From positions 5,461 through 69,460 of the forward strand of contig CAAFXE010000333.1 of the NCBI GenBank assembly GCA_900766915.1: a DNA stretch of 64,000 bases. Direction: 5' to 3'. A program made the position numbers and the translations under genes. How positions within the stretch are numbered: the stretch's first letter is position 1; every line of letters starts with the position of its first letter. Shown in pieces: positions 25,071-36,035 of the stretch. Origin of the DNA: Lachnospiraceae bacterium. Its GTDB lineage: Bacteria; Bacillota; Clostridia; Lachnospirales; Lachnospiraceae. The notes under the pieces are model-generated. The model had not been told where the DNA came from. It made no database searches and was given only the letters and a program-made list of their open reading frames with translations.

Positions 25071-25289
25071 TTATTTATCTCTCCAGATGATACGGCCTTT
25101 TGATAAGTCATAAGGAGAAAGTTCCAACGTTACTTTATCTCCCGGTAAAATACGGATAAAGTTCATACGGAGCTTTCCACTGATGTGAGCCAATACGATA
25201 TGTCCATTTTCAAGTTCTACTTTGAAATTGGCATTCGGTAATTTTTCCACAACTGTTCCTTCAATTTCAATAACGTCTGCCTTTGACAT
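25071..25289 (-). CDS. infA: Translation initiation factor IF-1
   Basis: 72 residues, the standard length; S1/OB fold. [20 protein letters not shown] and [19 protein letters not shown] are diagnostic. It binds the 30S A site during initiation. It follows the KOW-domain gene by 17 bp, and a perfect hairpin terminator lies downstream. Confidence 0.98.
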   Translation of the reverse strand: MSKADVIEIEGTVVEKLPNANFKVELENGHIVLAHISGKLRMNFIRILPGDKVTLELSPYDLSKGRIIWRDK

Positions 25290-25306
25290 TTATAAATCCT
25301 CCTAAA

Positions 25307-25570
25307 TCAATCCTGTTTGGCAAGTTTTAATGCTCTTTTAATTTCTTCATTGGTCCATTGCATATTTTTATCCAGCTTTTCCTGTAAGACTTTCGGAACT
25401 GTATTCACCGGCTGAAGATGCATTCTTTTTTTCATCTTCGGACGGTCCAGTGTCCTGTTCTTCCCATTAACGAGAAAAACATGATTTCCTTCTATAGATA
25501 ATACAATGTACCAACTGTCCTTGTCATGACCGGCTTTTGATATTGCCAGCATCCCTTTTCTTAATTCCAT
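25307..25570 (-). CDS. KOW-domain RNA-binding protein (L14e-like)
   Basis: 87 residues. It starts MELRKGMLAISKAGHDKDSW, a KOW-type strand pair, then VLSIEGNHVFLVNGKNR. Bacterial proteins annotated as L14E/L6E/L27E-like sit between map and infA in many Firmicutes (YbzG in B. subtilis), as here. The role is not established; location suggests a ribosome or RNA partner. The spacing to map (12 bp) and infA (17 bp) makes it part of the operon. Confidence 0.85.
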   Translation of the reverse strand: MELRKGMLAISKAGHDKDSWYIVLSIEGNHVFLVNGKNRTLDRPKMKKRMHLQPVNTVPKVLQEKLDKNMQWTNEEIKRALKLAKQD

Positions 25571-25582
25571 ATTTCCTCCGGA

Positions 25583-26338
25583 TCATATGCTAAGTGTCAG
25601 GATTTCAGGCTCGCCGTCTGTAATAAGCACGGTGTTTTCGTAGTGCGCTGAGAGACTTTCATCCTCGGTCACTACAGTCCAGTCATCATCCAGCCAGCAT
25701 ACCTGCCAGCCTCCGGCGTTGATCATGGGCTCAATAGCCAGGGTCATCCCCGGCACCAGTTTGATGCCACGGCGAATCTGACGATGATTTGGAATCTGCG
25801 GATCCTCATGAAGCGCTGTACCGATTCCATGACCCACCAGATCTCTGACTACTCCATACCCAAAACTTTCTGCATAAGCTGCTATGGCATTGGAAATGTC
25901 ATGTAAACGATTTCCCGCTTTCGCATATTTGATTCCTTCAAAGAAGCTCTGCTTTGTCACATCGATCAGCTGCTGGGCTTCCTTACTGATGGTTCCCACT
26001 CCATAGGTTCTTGCTGCATCAGAGTGGTATCCCTTGTGGATCAGTCCCGCATCCAGGCTGACGATATCTCCCTCCTGTAAAATGCGATGGCGGTTGGGAA
26101 TTCCATGGACCACTTCATCATTCACAGATACACAAATAGAAGCTGGATAACCGTTATAGTTCAAAAAGTTCGGAATGCATCCTCTGTCACGGATTAATTT
26201 TTCACCATATTTATCAATGTCTTTTGTAGAGATCCCGGGTCTGATAAATGTTGCCAGTTCATTATGAACTTCTTCCAGCAGTTTACCGGCCTCTCTCATA
26301 AGTTGGATCTCTCTTGCAGATTTAATCGATACTGACAT
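25583..26338 (-). CDS. map: Methionine aminopeptidase, type I
   Basis: 251 residues. Removes the initiator Met from nascent chains. The metal ligands fit the family: Asp in SLDAGLI, Asp in HSDAARTYGVG, His in LVGHGIGTALHEDP, Glu in TLAIEPMIN, and Glu in VVTEDESLSAHYENT. The N-terminal zinc-finger extension seen in some Firmicutes forms is absent. It starts 2 bp behind the adk stop. Confidence 0.97.
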   Translation of the reverse strand: MSVSIKSAREIQLMREAGKLLEEVHNELATFIRPGISTKDIDKYGEKLIRDRGCIPNFLNYNGYPASICVSVNDEVVHGIPNRHRILQEGDIVSLDAGLIHKGYHSDAARTYGVGTISKEAQQLIDVTKQSFFEGIKYAKAGNRLHDISNAIAAYAESFGYGVVRDLVGHGIGTALHEDPQIPNHRQIRRGIKLVPGMTLAIEPMINAGGWQVCWLDDDWTVVTEDESLSAHYENTVLITDGEPEILTLSI

Positions 26339-26340
26339 AA

Positions 26341-27000
<660 letters not shown>

Positions 27001-27042
27001 TCATAGAAATACACTTTGCCGATGATACTTTATATATTATAT

Positions 27043-27087
27043 ATAATAAGCCCGAGCAGGATGTTGTGTCAACATTCTACCCGGGCT
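27043..27087 (-). promoter_or_regulatory. Promoter embedded in a hairpin, secY-adk gap
   Basis: Arms AGCCCG (27049-27054) and CGGGCT (27082-27087) with further inner pairing (ATGTT/AACAT). On the minus strand TTGACA (27072-27067) lies at the loop, then an 18-bp spacer and TATTAT (27048-27043). The -35 box is thus inside the hairpin that ends the secY message. Confidence 0.7.
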
Positions 27088-27102
27088 ATCAATGATTTAA
27101 AC

Positions 27103-28419
27103 TTAGTCGTTTAAGAATCCCTTATAGTGACGGTTAACAAGCTGTGCTTCCATCTGTTTAATTGTTTCAAGAACAACACCAACAACGATGATTAAAGATG
27201 TTCCTCCAAAGGATACGCTCGCTCCGAACATACCGTTGAAGAAAATCGGGATAACCGCTACAATGATCAGTCCGATTGCTCCGATAAAGATAATATAATT
27301 TAAAATCTTTGAAAGGTAATCAGAAGTAGGTTTTCCTGGTCTGATACCCGGAACAAATCCACCCTGGCGTTTCATGTTGTTTGCAATTTCCAACGGATTA
27401 AATGTAATGGATGTATAGAAATATGCAAAGAATACAACTAATAAGATGTATACCAGTAAACCAACTGTATATCCAGGATTTTTCAGGCTGCACCAGTTCT
27501 GCTGTGACAGGGAGTTGAGGATAAATCCGCCAACGCCGTCTCCTGCAGACTTGCCCATGAGCATAACAACCATGCCCGGTAAGCTCATTAAGGATGAAGC
27601 AAAGATGACCGGAATAACACCGGCTGTGTTCACCTTTAATGGAATATGGGTAGACTGACCACCCACCATCTTACGTCCCTGCATTTTTTTCGCATACTGA
27701 ACCGGGATCTTTCTGACACCATCCTGTAAAAAGATAACAAGTACGATGGTCAGAAGTACAACCGCAAGAATGATCACTGCAGAGATCACTTCAGTTAATA
27801 CAGGTTTTCCCTGCATGAACTGCTGATATAATCTGACAAAATCATCCGGCATACGGGAAACAATGTTGATCAGAAGTACGATGGAAATACCGTTTCCGAT
27901 ACCATTGTCTGTAATTCTTTCGCCGATCCACATGATGAAACAGCTTCCTGCAACCAGTGCTGCAACAACGCTTAATCCATTGATGAAGTTCACTTCCTGT
28001 AACAAGCCTTTGTTGCCAAAGCCGATGGTCATTGCAACTGCTTCAATAAGTGCAAGTACGATGGTCACATAACGTGTAATTTTCTGGAGTTTCTTTCTAC
28101 CGTCTTCTCCATCTTTCTGCATTTCTTCCAGTGCAGGAATTGCAATGGTCAAAAGCTGAACAATGATGGAAGATGTAATGTACGGGTTAACGCCCAGTGC
28201 AAATAAAGACATACTTGAGAAAGAACCACCGGTAAATGCGTCAAAGAAATTGAACGCACCACTATTCTGTGCTGCAAACCATGCTGCAAAATAGTCCCGG
28301 TTAACTCCCGGAACCGGGAGTTGGGAACCTATTCTTAACACGATTAACATCATGAATGTATAGATGAGTTTCTTTCTAAGATCTTCGATCTTAAATGCAT
28401 TCATTAATGTTTTAAACAT
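27103..28419 (-). CDS. secY: Preprotein translocase subunit SecY
   Basis: 438 residues, ten membrane helices. Channel for secreted and membrane proteins. It begins FKTLMNAFKIEDLRKKLIYT, has the plug region and the motif GIGNGISIVLLINI, and cytosolic loop RKIPVQYAKKMQGRKMVGGQ that binds SecA and ribosomes. The ATG overlaps the rplO stop by one base (TAATG). Confidence 0.98.
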   Translation of the reverse strand: MFKTLMNAFKIEDLRKKLIYTFMMLIVLRIGSQLPVPGVNRDYFAAWFAAQNSGAFNFFDAFTGGSFSSMSLFALGVNPYITSSIIVQLLTIAIPALEEMQKDGEDGRKKLQKITRYVTIVLALIEAVAMTIGFGNKGLLQEVNFINGLSVVAALVAGSCFIMWIGERITDNGIGNGISIVLLINIVSRMPDDFVRLYQQFMQGKPVLTEVISAVIILAVVLLTIVLVIFLQDGVRKIPVQYAKKMQGRKMVGGQSTHIPLKVNTAGVIPVIFASSLMSLPGMVVMLMGKSAGDGVGGFILNSLSQQNWCSLKNPGYTVGLLVYILLVVFFAYFYTSITFNPLEIANNMKRQGGFVPGIRPGKPTSDYLSKILNYIIFIGAIGLIIVAVIPIFFNGMFGASVSFGGTSLIIVVGVVLETIKQMEAQLVNRHYKGFLND

Positions 28420-28859
28420 TAGATCACCTCGGCTTTTCCACCCAGTGCTTCAATTTTTTCTACAGCGCTTGCACTAAATGCGTTAGCCTGAACTGTGAGT
28501 TTCTTTGTAAGTGCACCGTTTCCTAAGATCTTAACACCATCTCTTGGGTTCTTAACGATACCCTGTTCGATTAATGTTTCTACGGATACAACTGCATCAT
28601 TTTCGAATACTTCCAGAGCACTTAAGTTGATAGCAACGATCTCTTTAGAGTTTCTGTTAGTGAAACCTCTCTTTGGAAGTCTTCTGTATAATGGCATCTG
28701 ACCACCTTCAAAGCCTGGTCTTGGTGCTCCGGAACGAGCTTTCTGACCTTTATGACCTTTACCAGCTGTCTTACCATTTCCTGAACCGTGTCCACGACCT
28801 CTTCTGAAGTTATCGCTCTGTTTAGAGCCTTCAGCATAATGTAAGTTTGATAAGTTCAT
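28419..28859 (-). CDS. rplO: 50S ribosomal protein L15 (uL15)
   Basis: 146 residues from ATG 28859 with AAGGAGG 8 nt upstream; the in-frame ATG at 28880 lies before that site. It starts [15 protein letters not shown] and contains the glycine- and arginine-rich loop [20 protein letters not shown]. The C-terminal half has the globular [15 protein letters not shown]. It ends at the secY start. Confidence 0.97.
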   Translation of the reverse strand: MNLSNLHYAEGSKQSDNFRRGRGHGSGNGKTAGKGHKGQKARSGAPRPGFEGGQMPLYRRLPKRGFTNRNSKEIVAINLSALEVFENDAVVSVETLIEQGIVKNPRDGVKILGNGALTKKLTVQANAFSASAVEKIEALGGKAEVI

Positions 28860-28882
28860 TTGTGGCACCTCCTTATGCAAAA

Positions 28883-29065
28883 TTAAGCTTCTTCTACTTT
28901 TACTAAATGTTTAACGTGCCAGATCATGCCTCTTACAGCTTCATTATCTGGTTTCACAACTGTCTGATGAAGTTTCTTTAATCCTAAAGCTTCAACAGTT
29001 GCTTTGTGCTTTGGTACAGCGCCGATTGGGGATTTTACTAATGTAATCTTTAAAGTCTTTTCCAT
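28883..29065 (-). CDS. rpmD: 50S ribosomal protein L30 (uL30)
   Basis: 60 residues, the usual short bacterial form. [20 protein letters not shown] and [20 protein letters not shown] are diagnostic. Placed between rpsE and rplO as in the canonical spc operon. Confidence 0.97.
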   Translation of the reverse strand: MEKTLKITLVKSPIGAVPKHKATVEALGLKKLHQTVVKPDNEAVRGMIWHVKHLVKVEEA

Positions 29066-29078
29066 TTTCTTCTCCTCC

Positions 29079-29588
29079 TTAAGCCAGTACTTCTGCTACA
29101 GATTTACCACGTTTCTTAGCTACTTCTTCCGGAGTTTTGATGTTCTTTAATCCGTCGATTGTAGCAAGTACTACGTTCTGTTTGTTGTTTGAACCTAAAG
29201 ATTTTGTACCGATGTTTTCGATACCTGCTAATTCGATAACGGCACGGGCTGGACCACCAGCGATAACACCGTTACCTTTTGGAGCTTTCTTCAGTAATAC
29301 AGATGCACTACCGAATTTTCCAACGAAATCGTGTGGAATACTCTTATTTTCATCTAATGCTACAGTAATCATGTTTTTCATAGCATCTTCTTTACCTTTA
29401 CGGATAGCTTCCGGAATTTCAGTAGCTTTTCCGAGTCCGGCACCTACGTGACCATTCTTGTCACCTACAACTACTAAAGCTGTGAAACGGAAGTTACGAC
29501 CACCTTTAACAACTTTAGTTACACGTTTAATTGTAACGACTTTTTCAGTTAATTCTAACTGGCTTGCGTCGATTCTATCATGTCTCAT
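29079..29588 (-). CDS. rpsE: 30S ribosomal protein S5 (uS5)
   Basis: 169 residues. The S5 double-stranded RNA-binding core carries [20 protein letters not shown] and the motif [14 protein letters not shown]; it contributes to decoding accuracy and mRNA unwinding at the entry site. It follows rplR by 19 bp. Confidence 0.98.
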   Translation of the reverse strand: MRHDRIDASQLELTEKVVTIKRVTKVVKGGRNFRFTALVVVGDKNGHVGAGLGKATEIPEAIRKGKEDAMKNMITVALDENKSIPHDFVGKFGSASVLLKKAPKGNGVIAGGPARAVIELAGIENIGTKSLGSNNKQNVVLATIDGLKNIKTPEEVAKKRGKSVAEVLA

Positions 29589-29607
29589 AGTGTCATTTCT
29601 CCCTTTC

Positions 29608-29976
29608 TTAGAATTCTAATCCAGCTTCTCTAGCTGCATCAGCTAATGCTTTGATTTTTCCCTGATATATGAAGCCACCTCTATCAAAGACAACTGTTGT
29701 AATACCTTTTTCTAATGCTTTCTTTGCAATAACAGTACCTAAATATGCTGCTGCATCAACATTATTTGTTTTTTCTAATTCAGCTTTAACATCTTTCTGT
29801 AAAGTGGAAGCTGCAACAAGTGTATTTCCAACTGTATCGTCGATAATCTGTGCATACATATGATTATTGCTTCTGAACACAGCTAAACGTGGTCTTTCAG
29901 CAGTACCGCTGATATGATTACGTAATCTTCTATGTTTCTTTGCGCGGATTTCCGCTCTTGATTTCTTACTAACCAT
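29608..29976 (-). CDS. rplR: 50S ribosomal protein L18 (uL18)
   Basis: 122 residues from ATG 29976 (AAGGAG 9 nt upstream; a GTG two codons earlier is closer to that site and less likely). It starts [19 protein letters not shown], a basic tail that binds 5S rRNA with L5 and L25; [18 protein letters not shown] and [16 protein letters not shown] follow. Confidence 0.97.
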   Translation of the reverse strand: MVSKKSRAEIRAKKHRRLRNHISGTAERPRLAVFRSNNHMYAQIIDDTVGNTLVAASTLQKDVKAELEKTNNVDAAAYLGTVIAKKALEKGITTVVFDRGGFIYQGKIKALADAAREAGLEF

Positions 29977-29993
29977 CTTCACACACTCCTTAC

Positions 29994-30533
29994 TTATTTC
30001 TTACCAGTCTTACCAACTTTACGTCTGATAACTTCATCAGCATATTTAATACCTTTTCCTTTGTAAGGTTCAGGTCTTCTCTTATCTCTGATTTCAGCTG
30101 CGTACTGGCCAACTTTTTCTTTATCAATACCTTTTACAGTAATCTTGTTACCATCAACAACGGATTCTAATCCTTCCGGATCAATCATTTCTACCGGATG
30201 AGAGTAACCAAGAGATAATGTTAATTTCTTTCCAGCTTTTGCTACTTTGTAACCTACACCGTTTACTTCAAGAACTTTTTCGTAACCTGTGCTTGTACCA
30301 ACAACCATGTTAGAGATGAGTGTTCTTGTTAAACCGTGTAATGCTTTCATTCTCTTTAAGTCGTTAGGTCTTGTAACAACTACCTGACCATCTTCAACTT
30401 TGATTTCCATTTCTGGAGCTAAATCTCTTACGAGTGTTCCTTTTGGACCTTTTACAGTCACTTTATTTCCTTCTGCAACTTCCACAGTTACACCTGCTGG
30501 AATTGCTACTGGCAGTCTTCCGATACGTGACAT
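29994..30533 (-). CDS. rplF: 50S ribosomal protein L6 (uL6)
   Basis: 179 residues from ATG 30533 (AAGGAGG 7 nt upstream); an in-frame ATG at 30578 adds 15 unrelated residues before that site. It starts [20 protein letters not shown] and ends with the signature [20 protein letters not shown]. It lies near the sarcin-ricin loop and factor-binding site. Confidence 0.98.
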   Translation of the reverse strand: MSRIGRLPVAIPAGVTVEVAEGNKVTVKGPKGTLVRDLAPEMEIKVEDGQVVVTRPNDLKRMKALHGLTRTLISNMVVGTSTGYEKVLEVNGVGYKVAKAGKKLTLSLGYSHPVEMIDPEGLESVVDGNKITVKGIDKEKVGQYAAEIRDKRRPEPYKGKGIKYADEVIRRKVGKTGKK

Positions 30534-30616
30534 ACCTTTTTCCTCCTTACTTAAATTCTCGGAAGGGTTACCTTCCACCCTTCTGTTTTCAGTAACTATC
30601 GATCAGCGGGGTTTTC

Positions 30617-31018
30617 TTACCATACAAATGCAAGAACTTCGCCGCCTACGTTTAACTGTCTTGCTACCTTATCAGTTACAATACCTTTGTTTGTAGAGAT
30701 GATAGCGATTCCTAAACCGCCAAGAACCTTTGGAAGGTTTTCTTTGCTTGCGTATACACGAAGACCTGGTTTAGAGATTCTCTTAAGACCGGAAATGATT
30801 TTTTCATTCTTGTCTGCACCATATTTTAATGTGATGTGCATTGTTTTGAAGTTTCCGTCTTCTACGATATCATATTTTGCGATATATCCTTCTTCTAAAA
30901 GAATATCAGCGATAGCTAATTTGATTTTAGAAGCCGGAACATCTACTGTATCATGTTTAGCAGTGTTTGCGTTACGGATTCTTGTAAGCATATCTGCGAT
31001 TGGATCATTTGTCATCAT
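30617..31018 (-). CDS. rpsH: 30S ribosomal protein S8 (uS8)
   Basis: 133 residues. It starts [20 protein letters not shown] and ends [20 protein letters not shown] plus VLAFVW. S8 binds 16S rRNA centrally and can repress the spc operon in some bacteria. AAGGAGG precedes the first ATG by 9 nt; the second ATG is also possible. Confidence 0.98.
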   Translation of the reverse strand: MMTNDPIADMLTRIRNANTAKHDTVDVPASKIKLAIADILLEEGYIAKYDIVEDGNFKTMHITLKYGADKNEKIISGLKRISKPGLRVYASKENLPKVLGGLGIAIISTNKGIVTDKVARQLNVGGEVLAFVW

Positions 31019-31049
31019 CTTAAAATGCCTCCTTTACTGTAGTATATTC

Positions 31050-31235
31050 TTACCAACTTGCTTTTTTAACGCCTGGGATCTGTCCTTTATATGCCAGTTC
31101 ACGGAAGCAAATACGGCAGATACCATATTTTCTTAAATAAGCATGTGGACGTCCACAGATTCTGCAACGATTGTATTCTCTTGTGGAGAATTTCTGTTTA
31201 CGCTGCTGTTTCAGTTTCATTGCTGTCTTAGCCAT
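31050..31235 (-). CDS. rpsZ: 30S ribosomal protein S14, zinc type (uS14)
   Basis: 61 residues, the short zinc form. The two Cys pairs, [20 protein letters not shown], are intact, so zinc is needed. The long zinc-free S14 is not in the window. It lies between rplE and rpsH as expected. Confidence 0.98.
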   Translation of the reverse strand: MAKTAMKLKQQRKQKFSTREYNRCRICGRPHAYLRKYGICRICFRELAYKGQIPGVKKASW

Positions 31236-31254
31236 GAATTTCTCCTCCTAACTC

Positions 31255-31794
31255 TTATTTCTGAAATGGCATGTTGAATAATGTTAATAATTCACGAGCT
31301 TCTTCATCAGTCTTTGCTGTTGTAACGAAGATGATGTCCATACCTCTTACTTTATCAACTTTATCGTATTCGATTTCAGGGAAAATCAACTGTTCCTTGA
31401 TACCAAGAGCATAGTTACCTCTTCCGTCAAATGCGTTAGGATTGATACCTCTAAAGTCACGTACACGTGGCAGAGCAAGGTTTACAAGACGATCAACGAA
31501 TTCATACATCTTTTCGCCTCTTAAAGTAACTTTACATCCGATAGCCATACCTTCACGAATCTTGAAGTTCGCTACAGAGTTTTTCGCTCTTGTTAATACA
31601 GCCTTCTGGCCAGCGATTGTTTCCATATCTTTTACAGCTGTTTCAAGTACTTTTGCGTTGTCTTTTGCTTCGCCAACACCCATGTTGATAACAACTTTGT
31701 CAAGCTTCGGAACTTCCATGATGTTTTTATATCCGAATTTTTTGATCATAGCAGCTACGATCTCATTGTTATACTGTTCTCTAAGTCTACTCAA
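31255..31794 (-). CDS. rplE: 50S ribosomal protein L5 (uL5)
   Basis: 179 residues, binds 5S rRNA with L18 in the central protuberance. It contains [20 protein letters not shown], the [19 protein letters not shown] segment and the C-terminal [19 protein letters not shown]. Complete and in its usual place. Confidence 0.98.
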   Translation of the reverse strand: MSRLREQYNNEIVAAMIKKFGYKNIMEVPKLDKVVINMGVGEAKDNAKVLETAVKDMETIAGQKAVLTRAKNSVANFKIREGMAIGCKVTLRGEKMYEFVDRLVNLALPRVRDFRGINPNAFDGRGNYALGIKEQLIFPEIEYDKVDKVRGMDIIFVTTAKTDEEARELLTLFNMPFQK

Positions 31795-31816
31795 CGTTCT
31801 AGACCTCCTCTCTCAA

Positions 31817-32122
31817 TTAATCGATAACTTTACCTGTTGCTTTTGCAACACGCACTTTTTTGTCACCTTCCATTTTGAAGCCGATTCTGGATACTTTTCC
31901 TTCTGTTACATACATAACATTGGATGCATCGATCGGAGCTTCCTGATGGATGATGCCACCCTGCTGGTTAGCCATGGATGGTTTTGTGTGTTTTGTAATC
32001 ATGTTAACACCTTCAACAATTACAGTGCCTTTTTTATGATTAACTGCGATTACTTTACCTTCTTTGTCTTTGTCAGCGCCAGCAATGACTCTTACTGTAT
32101 CGCCTTTTTTAATTTTCATCAT
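31817..32122 (-). CDS. rplX: 50S ribosomal protein L24 (uL24)
   Basis: 101 residues from ATG 32122 (AAGGAGG 8 nt upstream); a GTG three codons earlier lies in the ribosome site. KIKKGDTVRVIAGADKDKEG is the KOW motif; MITKHTKPSMANQQGGIIHQ follows. An early assembly initiator of the 50S subunit. Confidence 0.97.
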   Translation of the reverse strand: MMKIKKGDTVRVIAGADKDKEGKVIAVNHKKGTVIVEGVNMITKHTKPSMANQQGGIIHQEAPIDASNVMYVTEGKVSRIGFKMEGDKKVRVAKATGKVID

Positions 32123-32135
32123 TGTAAGCACCTCC

Positions 32136-32504
32136 TTATAATACTTCTGGAGCTAAAGAAACGATTTTCATGAACTGTTTTTCACGAAGTTCTCTTGCTA
32201 CAGGCCCAAAAATACGTGTTCCTTTTGGGTTTTTGTCATCTTTGATGATAACTGCAGCGTTTTCATCAAATTTGATATAAGATCCATCTTTACGACGAGC
32301 GCCTTTTACTGTACGAACAACAACGGCTTTCACTACGTCACCTTTTTTAACAACGCCACCTGGTGTTGCATCTTTAACAGTAGCTACGATAATATCACCG
32401 ATGTTTGCATATCTTCTAGTAGAACCGCCCATAACGCGGATGCAAAGTAATTCTTTCGCACCTGTGTTATCAGCAACTCTAAGTCTGGTTTCCTGTTGTA
32501 CCAT
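32136..32504 (-). CDS. rplN: 50S ribosomal protein L14 (uL14)
   Basis: 122 residues. It starts [20 protein letters not shown] and carries the [20 protein letters not shown] signature. It forms an intersubunit bridge to 16S rRNA. Located between rpsQ and rplX. Confidence 0.98.
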   Translation of the reverse strand: MVQQETRLRVADNTGAKELLCIRVMGGSTRRYANIGDIIVATVKDATPGGVVKKGDVVKAVVVRTVKGARRKDGSYIKFDENAAVIIKDDKNPKGTRIFGPVARELREKQFMKIVSLAPEVL

Positions 32505-32537
32505 GCTGGTAACCTCCTTATAATGCTTGCGACTATA

Positions 32538-32792
32538 TTATTTAGCCTTTTCGATAATTCCTACAAGTCTCCATCTCTTATCTTTGGATAATGGTCTTGT
32601 TTCCATAACTTTTACTGTATCTCCGATACCGCATTCATTGTTTTCGTCATGAGCTTTGAGTTTGTAAGTTCTCTTCACGATCTTGTTGTAAAGAGGATGT
32701 TTTACGTGGTCTTCAACTGCTACAACGATTGTTTTATCCATTTTATCACTTACAACTTTACCTGTACGTGTTTTTCTTAAATTTCTTTCCAC
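32538..32792 (-). CDS. rpsQ: 30S ribosomal protein S17 (uS17)
   Basis: 84 residues, OB fold. [20 protein letters not shown] and [20 protein letters not shown] are diagnostic. It lies 18 bp after rpmC. Confidence 0.98.
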   Translation of the reverse strand: MERNLRKTRTGKVVSDKMDKTIVVAVEDHVKHPLYNKIVKRTYKLKAHDENNECGIGDTVKVMETRPLSKDKRWRLVGIIEKAK

Positions 32793-32810
32793 AACAACAG
32801 TCTCCTTTCA

Positions 32811-33014
32811 CTAAGCGTTTGCTTTTTCAGCGATAACTGTCTGAATTCTGGCAATGTTCTTTCTTACCTCTTTAATTCTACTTGTGTTATCTAACTGATT
32901 TGTTGCGTTCTGGAATCTCAGGTTGAAGAGTTCCTTTTTAGCAGCTACTAATTCTTCGTTTAATTCTGCAGCTGATTTTGCTTTTAAATCTTCTACATAT
33001 TTATTAATTTTCAC
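32811..33014 (-). CDS. rpmC: 50S ribosomal protein L29 (uL29)
   Basis: 67 residues from GTG 33014, with AGGTGG about 8 nt upstream inside the end of rplP; upstream in-frame GTG codons lie in or before that site. It starts [18 protein letters not shown] and has the family motif [18 protein letters not shown]. It overlaps the rplP end by 11 bp. It helps form the tunnel-exit platform. Confidence 0.95.
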   Translation of the reverse strand: MKINKYVEDLKAKSAAELNEELVAAKKELFNLRFQNATNQLDNTSRIKEVRKNIARIQTVIAEKANA

Positions 33015-33441
33015 TGTTAGCACCACCTTCTAAATCTGCGCGAGAAACAATTTTACATTTACAAGGTAATTTATGTGTTGCCAGACGTAACGCTTCTCTT
33101 GCTACTTCTTCGGATACGCCGGAGATTTCAAACATTACACGGCCTGGTTTAACAACAGCTACCCAGTATTCTAATGTTCCTTTACCGGAACCCATACGTG
33201 TTTCAGCTGGTTTTGTAGTTACTGGTTTATCTGGGAAGATCTTGATCCAAACTTTACCACCACGTTTGATGTAACGTGTCATAGCAATACGTGCAGCTTC
33301 GATCTGGTTAGATCTGATCCAACATGGTTCTGTAGCGACGATACCGAATTCACCATAAGAAATTGTGTTACCTCTTAAAGCTTTACCTCTCATGGTTCCA
33401 CGGAACTGTTTACGACGCTTAACTCTCTTAGGCATTAACAT
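33004..33441 (-). CDS. rplP: 50S ribosomal protein L16 (uL16)
   Basis: 145 residues. It starts [20 protein letters not shown] and contains [17 protein letters not shown], the loop close to the peptidyl transferase centre. The ATG overlaps the rpsC stop by one base (TAATG). The C-terminal tail ends [10 protein letters not shown], extended by about 7 residues over the shortest forms. Confidence 0.98.
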   Translation of the reverse strand: MLMPKRVKRRKQFRGTMRGKALRGNTISYGEFGIVATEPCWIRSNQIEAARIAMTRYIKRGGKVWIKIFPDKPVTTKPAETRMGSGKGTLEYWVAVVKPGRVMFEISGVSEEVAREALRLATHKLPCKCKIVSRADLEGGANSEN

Positions 33442-34097
33442 TATTTATCGCTCCCTTCCTTATTTCCTTTAGTAGGAAGTACTTCACCTTTGCAGATCCA
33501 AACTTTAACACCAACTTTTCCGTAGGTTGTGTCTGCTTCTGCAAATCCATAGTCAATATCTGCTCTTAATGTCTGAAGTGGAATAGTACCTTCTGTGTAG
33601 AACTCTGTACGAGCCATATCAGCTCCGCCAAGACGTCCGGATACAGCTGTTTTGATACCCTTTACTCCAGCTTTCATTGCTCTACCCATAGTAGATTTCA
33701 TTGCACGTCTGAAAGACACACGGTTTTCAAGCTGTAATGCAATGTTTTCAGCTACTAACTGAGCATCGCGGTCTGGTCTCTTAACTTCTTTGATGTCAAC
33801 AACCAGCTTCTTATCTGTAAATTTAGCAAGTTCTGCTTTTACTTTTTCGATTTCTGCGCCGCCTTTACCGATAACAACACCCGGTTTTGCTGTGTAGATC
33901 ACTACTTTTGCTCTGTCGTTTGTTCTTTCGATTTCGATTTTAGAAACGCCTGCGCTGTATAATTTCTTCTTCAGGTATGTTCTAATGTTGTAATCTTCTA
34001 CTAAATAATCAGCGAAAGATTCTTCAGCATACCATTTAGAATCCCAGTCTTTAATTACACCGACTCTGAGGCCGTGTGGATTAACTTTCTGTCCCAT
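33441..34097 (-). CDS. rpsC: 30S ribosomal protein S3 (uS3)
   Basis: 218 residues. It starts [20 protein letters not shown]. The KH domain includes [20 protein letters not shown]; the C-terminal domain has [20 protein letters not shown]. It lies at the mRNA entry tunnel. Confidence 0.98.
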   Translation of the reverse strand: MGQKVNPHGLRVGVIKDWDSKWYAEESFADYLVEDYNIRTYLKKKLYSAGVSKIEIERTNDRAKVVIYTAKPGVVIGKGGAEIEKVKAELAKFTDKKLVVDIKEVKRPDRDAQLVAENIALQLENRVSFRRAMKSTMGRAMKAGVKGIKTAVSGRLGGADMARTEFYTEGTIPLQTLRADIDYGFAEADTTYGKVGVKVWICKGEVLPTKGNKEGSDK

Positions 34098-34108
34098 GAT
34101 TGCCCTCC

Positions 34109-34495
34109 TTATCTTTCATTAAGCACTACAGTGATATGGCTCATTCTCTTTTCGATTCTGTAAGCTCTACCCTGTGCTCTTGGTCTGATTCTCTTCATTG
34201 TTGGAGCCTGATTTGCGTAACATTCTTCAACATAAAGATTTTCAACATTCATACCGTTATTGTTTTCAGCGTTTGCAATTGCTGATTCTAATAATTTCTT
34301 AATTAATGTGGAAGCATATCTTGGGTTGTAAGAAACAATACCAAGTGCTGTCTGCACATCTTTACCTCTAATGGCATCTAATACGAAGCATGCTTTCTGA
34401 ACAGACACTCTAGCGTAAGATAATTTTGCTGATGGTCTTGTGTCCTTCTGAGCATTTCTTTCACGTTTGATCTGGGAACGATGTCCTTTTGCCAT
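34109..34495 (-). CDS. rplV: 50S ribosomal protein L22 (uL22)
   Basis: 128 residues, about 15 longer than the minimal bacterial L22, owing to an N-terminal basic extension ([20 protein letters not shown]). The core [20 protein letters not shown] and the beta-hairpin [20 protein letters not shown], which lines the peptide exit tunnel, are intact. Confidence 0.98.
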   Translation of the reverse strand: MAKGHRSQIKRERNAQKDTRPSAKLSYARVSVQKACFVLDAIRGKDVQTALGIVSYNPRYASTLIKKLLESAIANAENNNGMNVENLYVEECYANQAPTMKRIRPRAQGRAYRIEKRMSHITVVLNER

Positions 34496-34528
34496 AAGTG
34501 TTTACCTCCTTTTTCAAAATGTGACGAA

Positions 34529-34807
34529 TTATCTTCTGGATTTCTTTTCGTCTTTTCCGTGTCCTTTATATGTTCTTGTAGGAACGAACTCACCAAGTTT
34601 GTGTCCTACCATATCTTCTGTAACATATACCGGAACATGTCTTCTTCCATCATGAACTGCGATTGTATGTCCAACCATCTGTGGGAAAATTGTGGAACGA
34701 CGAGACCATGTTTTGATTACGGTCTTTTCGTTAGCTGCGTTTAAAGCATCAACTTTCTTTAACAGGCTTGCGTCTGCAAATGGTCCTTTTTTAAGTGAAC
34801 GAGCCAT
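34529..34807 (-). CDS. rpsS: 30S ribosomal protein S19 (uS19)
   Basis: 92 residues. [20 protein letters not shown] at the start, [20 protein letters not shown] in the centre and [20 protein letters not shown] at the end are the standard motifs. It lies in the 30S head near S13. Confidence 0.98.
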   Translation of the reverse strand: MARSLKKGPFADASLLKKVDALNAANEKTVIKTWSRRSTIFPQMVGHTIAVHDGRRHVPVYVTEDMVGHKLGEFVPTRTYKGHGKDEKKSRR

Positions 34808-34823
34808 TTTGTATCCTCCTTAA

Positions 34824-35666
34824 CTATTTGATTGTTTTTCCGTCGCGTCTTCTTACGATCAGCTTGTTAGACTGTTTGTTTTTCTTTCTTGTCTTTAAGC
34901 CAAGAGCAGGTTTGCCCCAAGGTGTACATGGACCTGGACGACCGATACCTGTCTTACCTTCACCACCACCGTGTGGATGATCGTTAGGGTTCATTACGGA
35001 ACCACGAACAGTAGGTCTGATACCCATATGACGTTTACGTCCTGCTTTACCGATGTTGATCAGGTTGTGTTCTGCATTACCAACAACACCGATAGTTGCT
35101 CTACAGTTTAATGGAACCATTCTCATTTCTCCGGATGGTAAACGAAGTGTAGCATATTTACCTTCTTTAGCCATTAACTGTGCGCTGTTACCTGCGGAAC
35201 GAACTAACTGTCCGCCCTTACCAGCGTATAATTCAACATTGTGTACCTGTGTACCAACTGGGATTTCAGAAAGTGGTAAGCAGTTTCCTGCTTTAACTTC
35301 TGCTTCAGGTCCGTTCATGATTGTCCAGCCAACCTGTGCTCCCTGTGGTGCAAGGATGTAAGTTTTTTCACCATCTGCATAAGAAACTAATGCGATGTTT
35401 GCTGTTCTGTTCGGATCGTATTCGATGCTTACGATTCTTCCCGGAATTCCATCTTTACGTCTCTTAAAGTCGATGATTCTGTATTTTCTTCTAACTCCGC
35501 CTCCGCGGTGTCTTACTGTGATTTTACCCTGATTGTTACGACCGGCATTTTTCTTTAAGGAAACAACTAAGGATTTTTCCGGAGTTGTTTTTGTGATTTC
35601 AGCGAAATCAGAACCAGTCATATGTCTTCTGGAAGGTGTATATGGGCGGTATGTTTTAATTCCCAT
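34824..35666 (-). CDS. rplB: 50S ribosomal protein L2 (uL2)
   Basis: 280 residues. It starts [20 protein letters not shown]. The highly conserved [20 protein letters not shown] region, which includes the His essential for peptidyl transferase activity in E. coli L2, is present near 225-245. It binds 23S rRNA domain IV. Confidence 0.98.
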   Translation of the reverse strand: MGIKTYRPYTPSRRHMTGSDFAEITKTTPEKSLVVSLKKNAGRNNQGKITVRHRGGGVRRKYRIIDFKRRKDGIPGRIVSIEYDPNRTANIALVSYADGEKTYILAPQGAQVGWTIMNGPEAEVKAGNCLPLSEIPVGTQVHNVELYAGKGGQLVRSAGNSAQLMAKEGKYATLRLPSGEMRMVPLNCRATIGVVGNAEHNLINIGKAGRKRHMGIRPTVRGSVMNPNDHPHGGGEGKTGIGRPGPCTPWGKPALGLKTRKKNKQSNKLIVRRRDGKTIK

Positions 35667-35735
35667 TACTGTCTCTCCTTTCGATTCTCTATTTATTGTC
35701 GCACTTTTATGTGCATATGCTAGTTACTATAATTT

Positions 35736-36035
35736 TTACAGACCTGCGAAGATTTCGATATCAGCGCTTTCTGCTGTTAACTGAACGATCGCTTTTTTAG
35801 TCTTTGCTGTTTTACCAAATGTCATGCCACGACGTTTTTTCTTTCCATCGAGGTTCATTGTGTTAACACTTGCTACTTTTGTTCCTTCGAACATTTTTTC
35901 AACAGCTTCTTTCACCTGTGATTTTGTAGCTTCCGGGCGAACCAAGAAAGTGTATTTCTTTTCTGCCATAGCTGCCATACTTTTTTCTGTTACTACAGGT
36001 TTGAGGATCACGTCATAATATTTTAAATCTGCCAT
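35736..36035 (-). CDS. rplW: 50S ribosomal protein L23 (uL23)
   Basis: 99 residues. It contains [20 protein letters not shown] and the tail [20 protein letters not shown]. It is the docking site at the tunnel exit for trigger factor and SRP. It overlaps rplD by one base (TAATG). Confidence 0.98.
   Translation of the reverse strand: MADLKYYDVILKPVVTEKSMAAMAEKKYTFLVRPEATKSQVKEAVEKMFEGTKVASVNTMNLDGKKKRRGMTFGKTAKTKKAIVQLTAESADIEIFAGL

Noticed and set aside
31442..32173. 243-codon plus-strand frame antisense to rplE and rplX
   Set aside because: Lies entirely opposite two certain ribosomal genes, has no ribosome site, and reads as a shadow frame.
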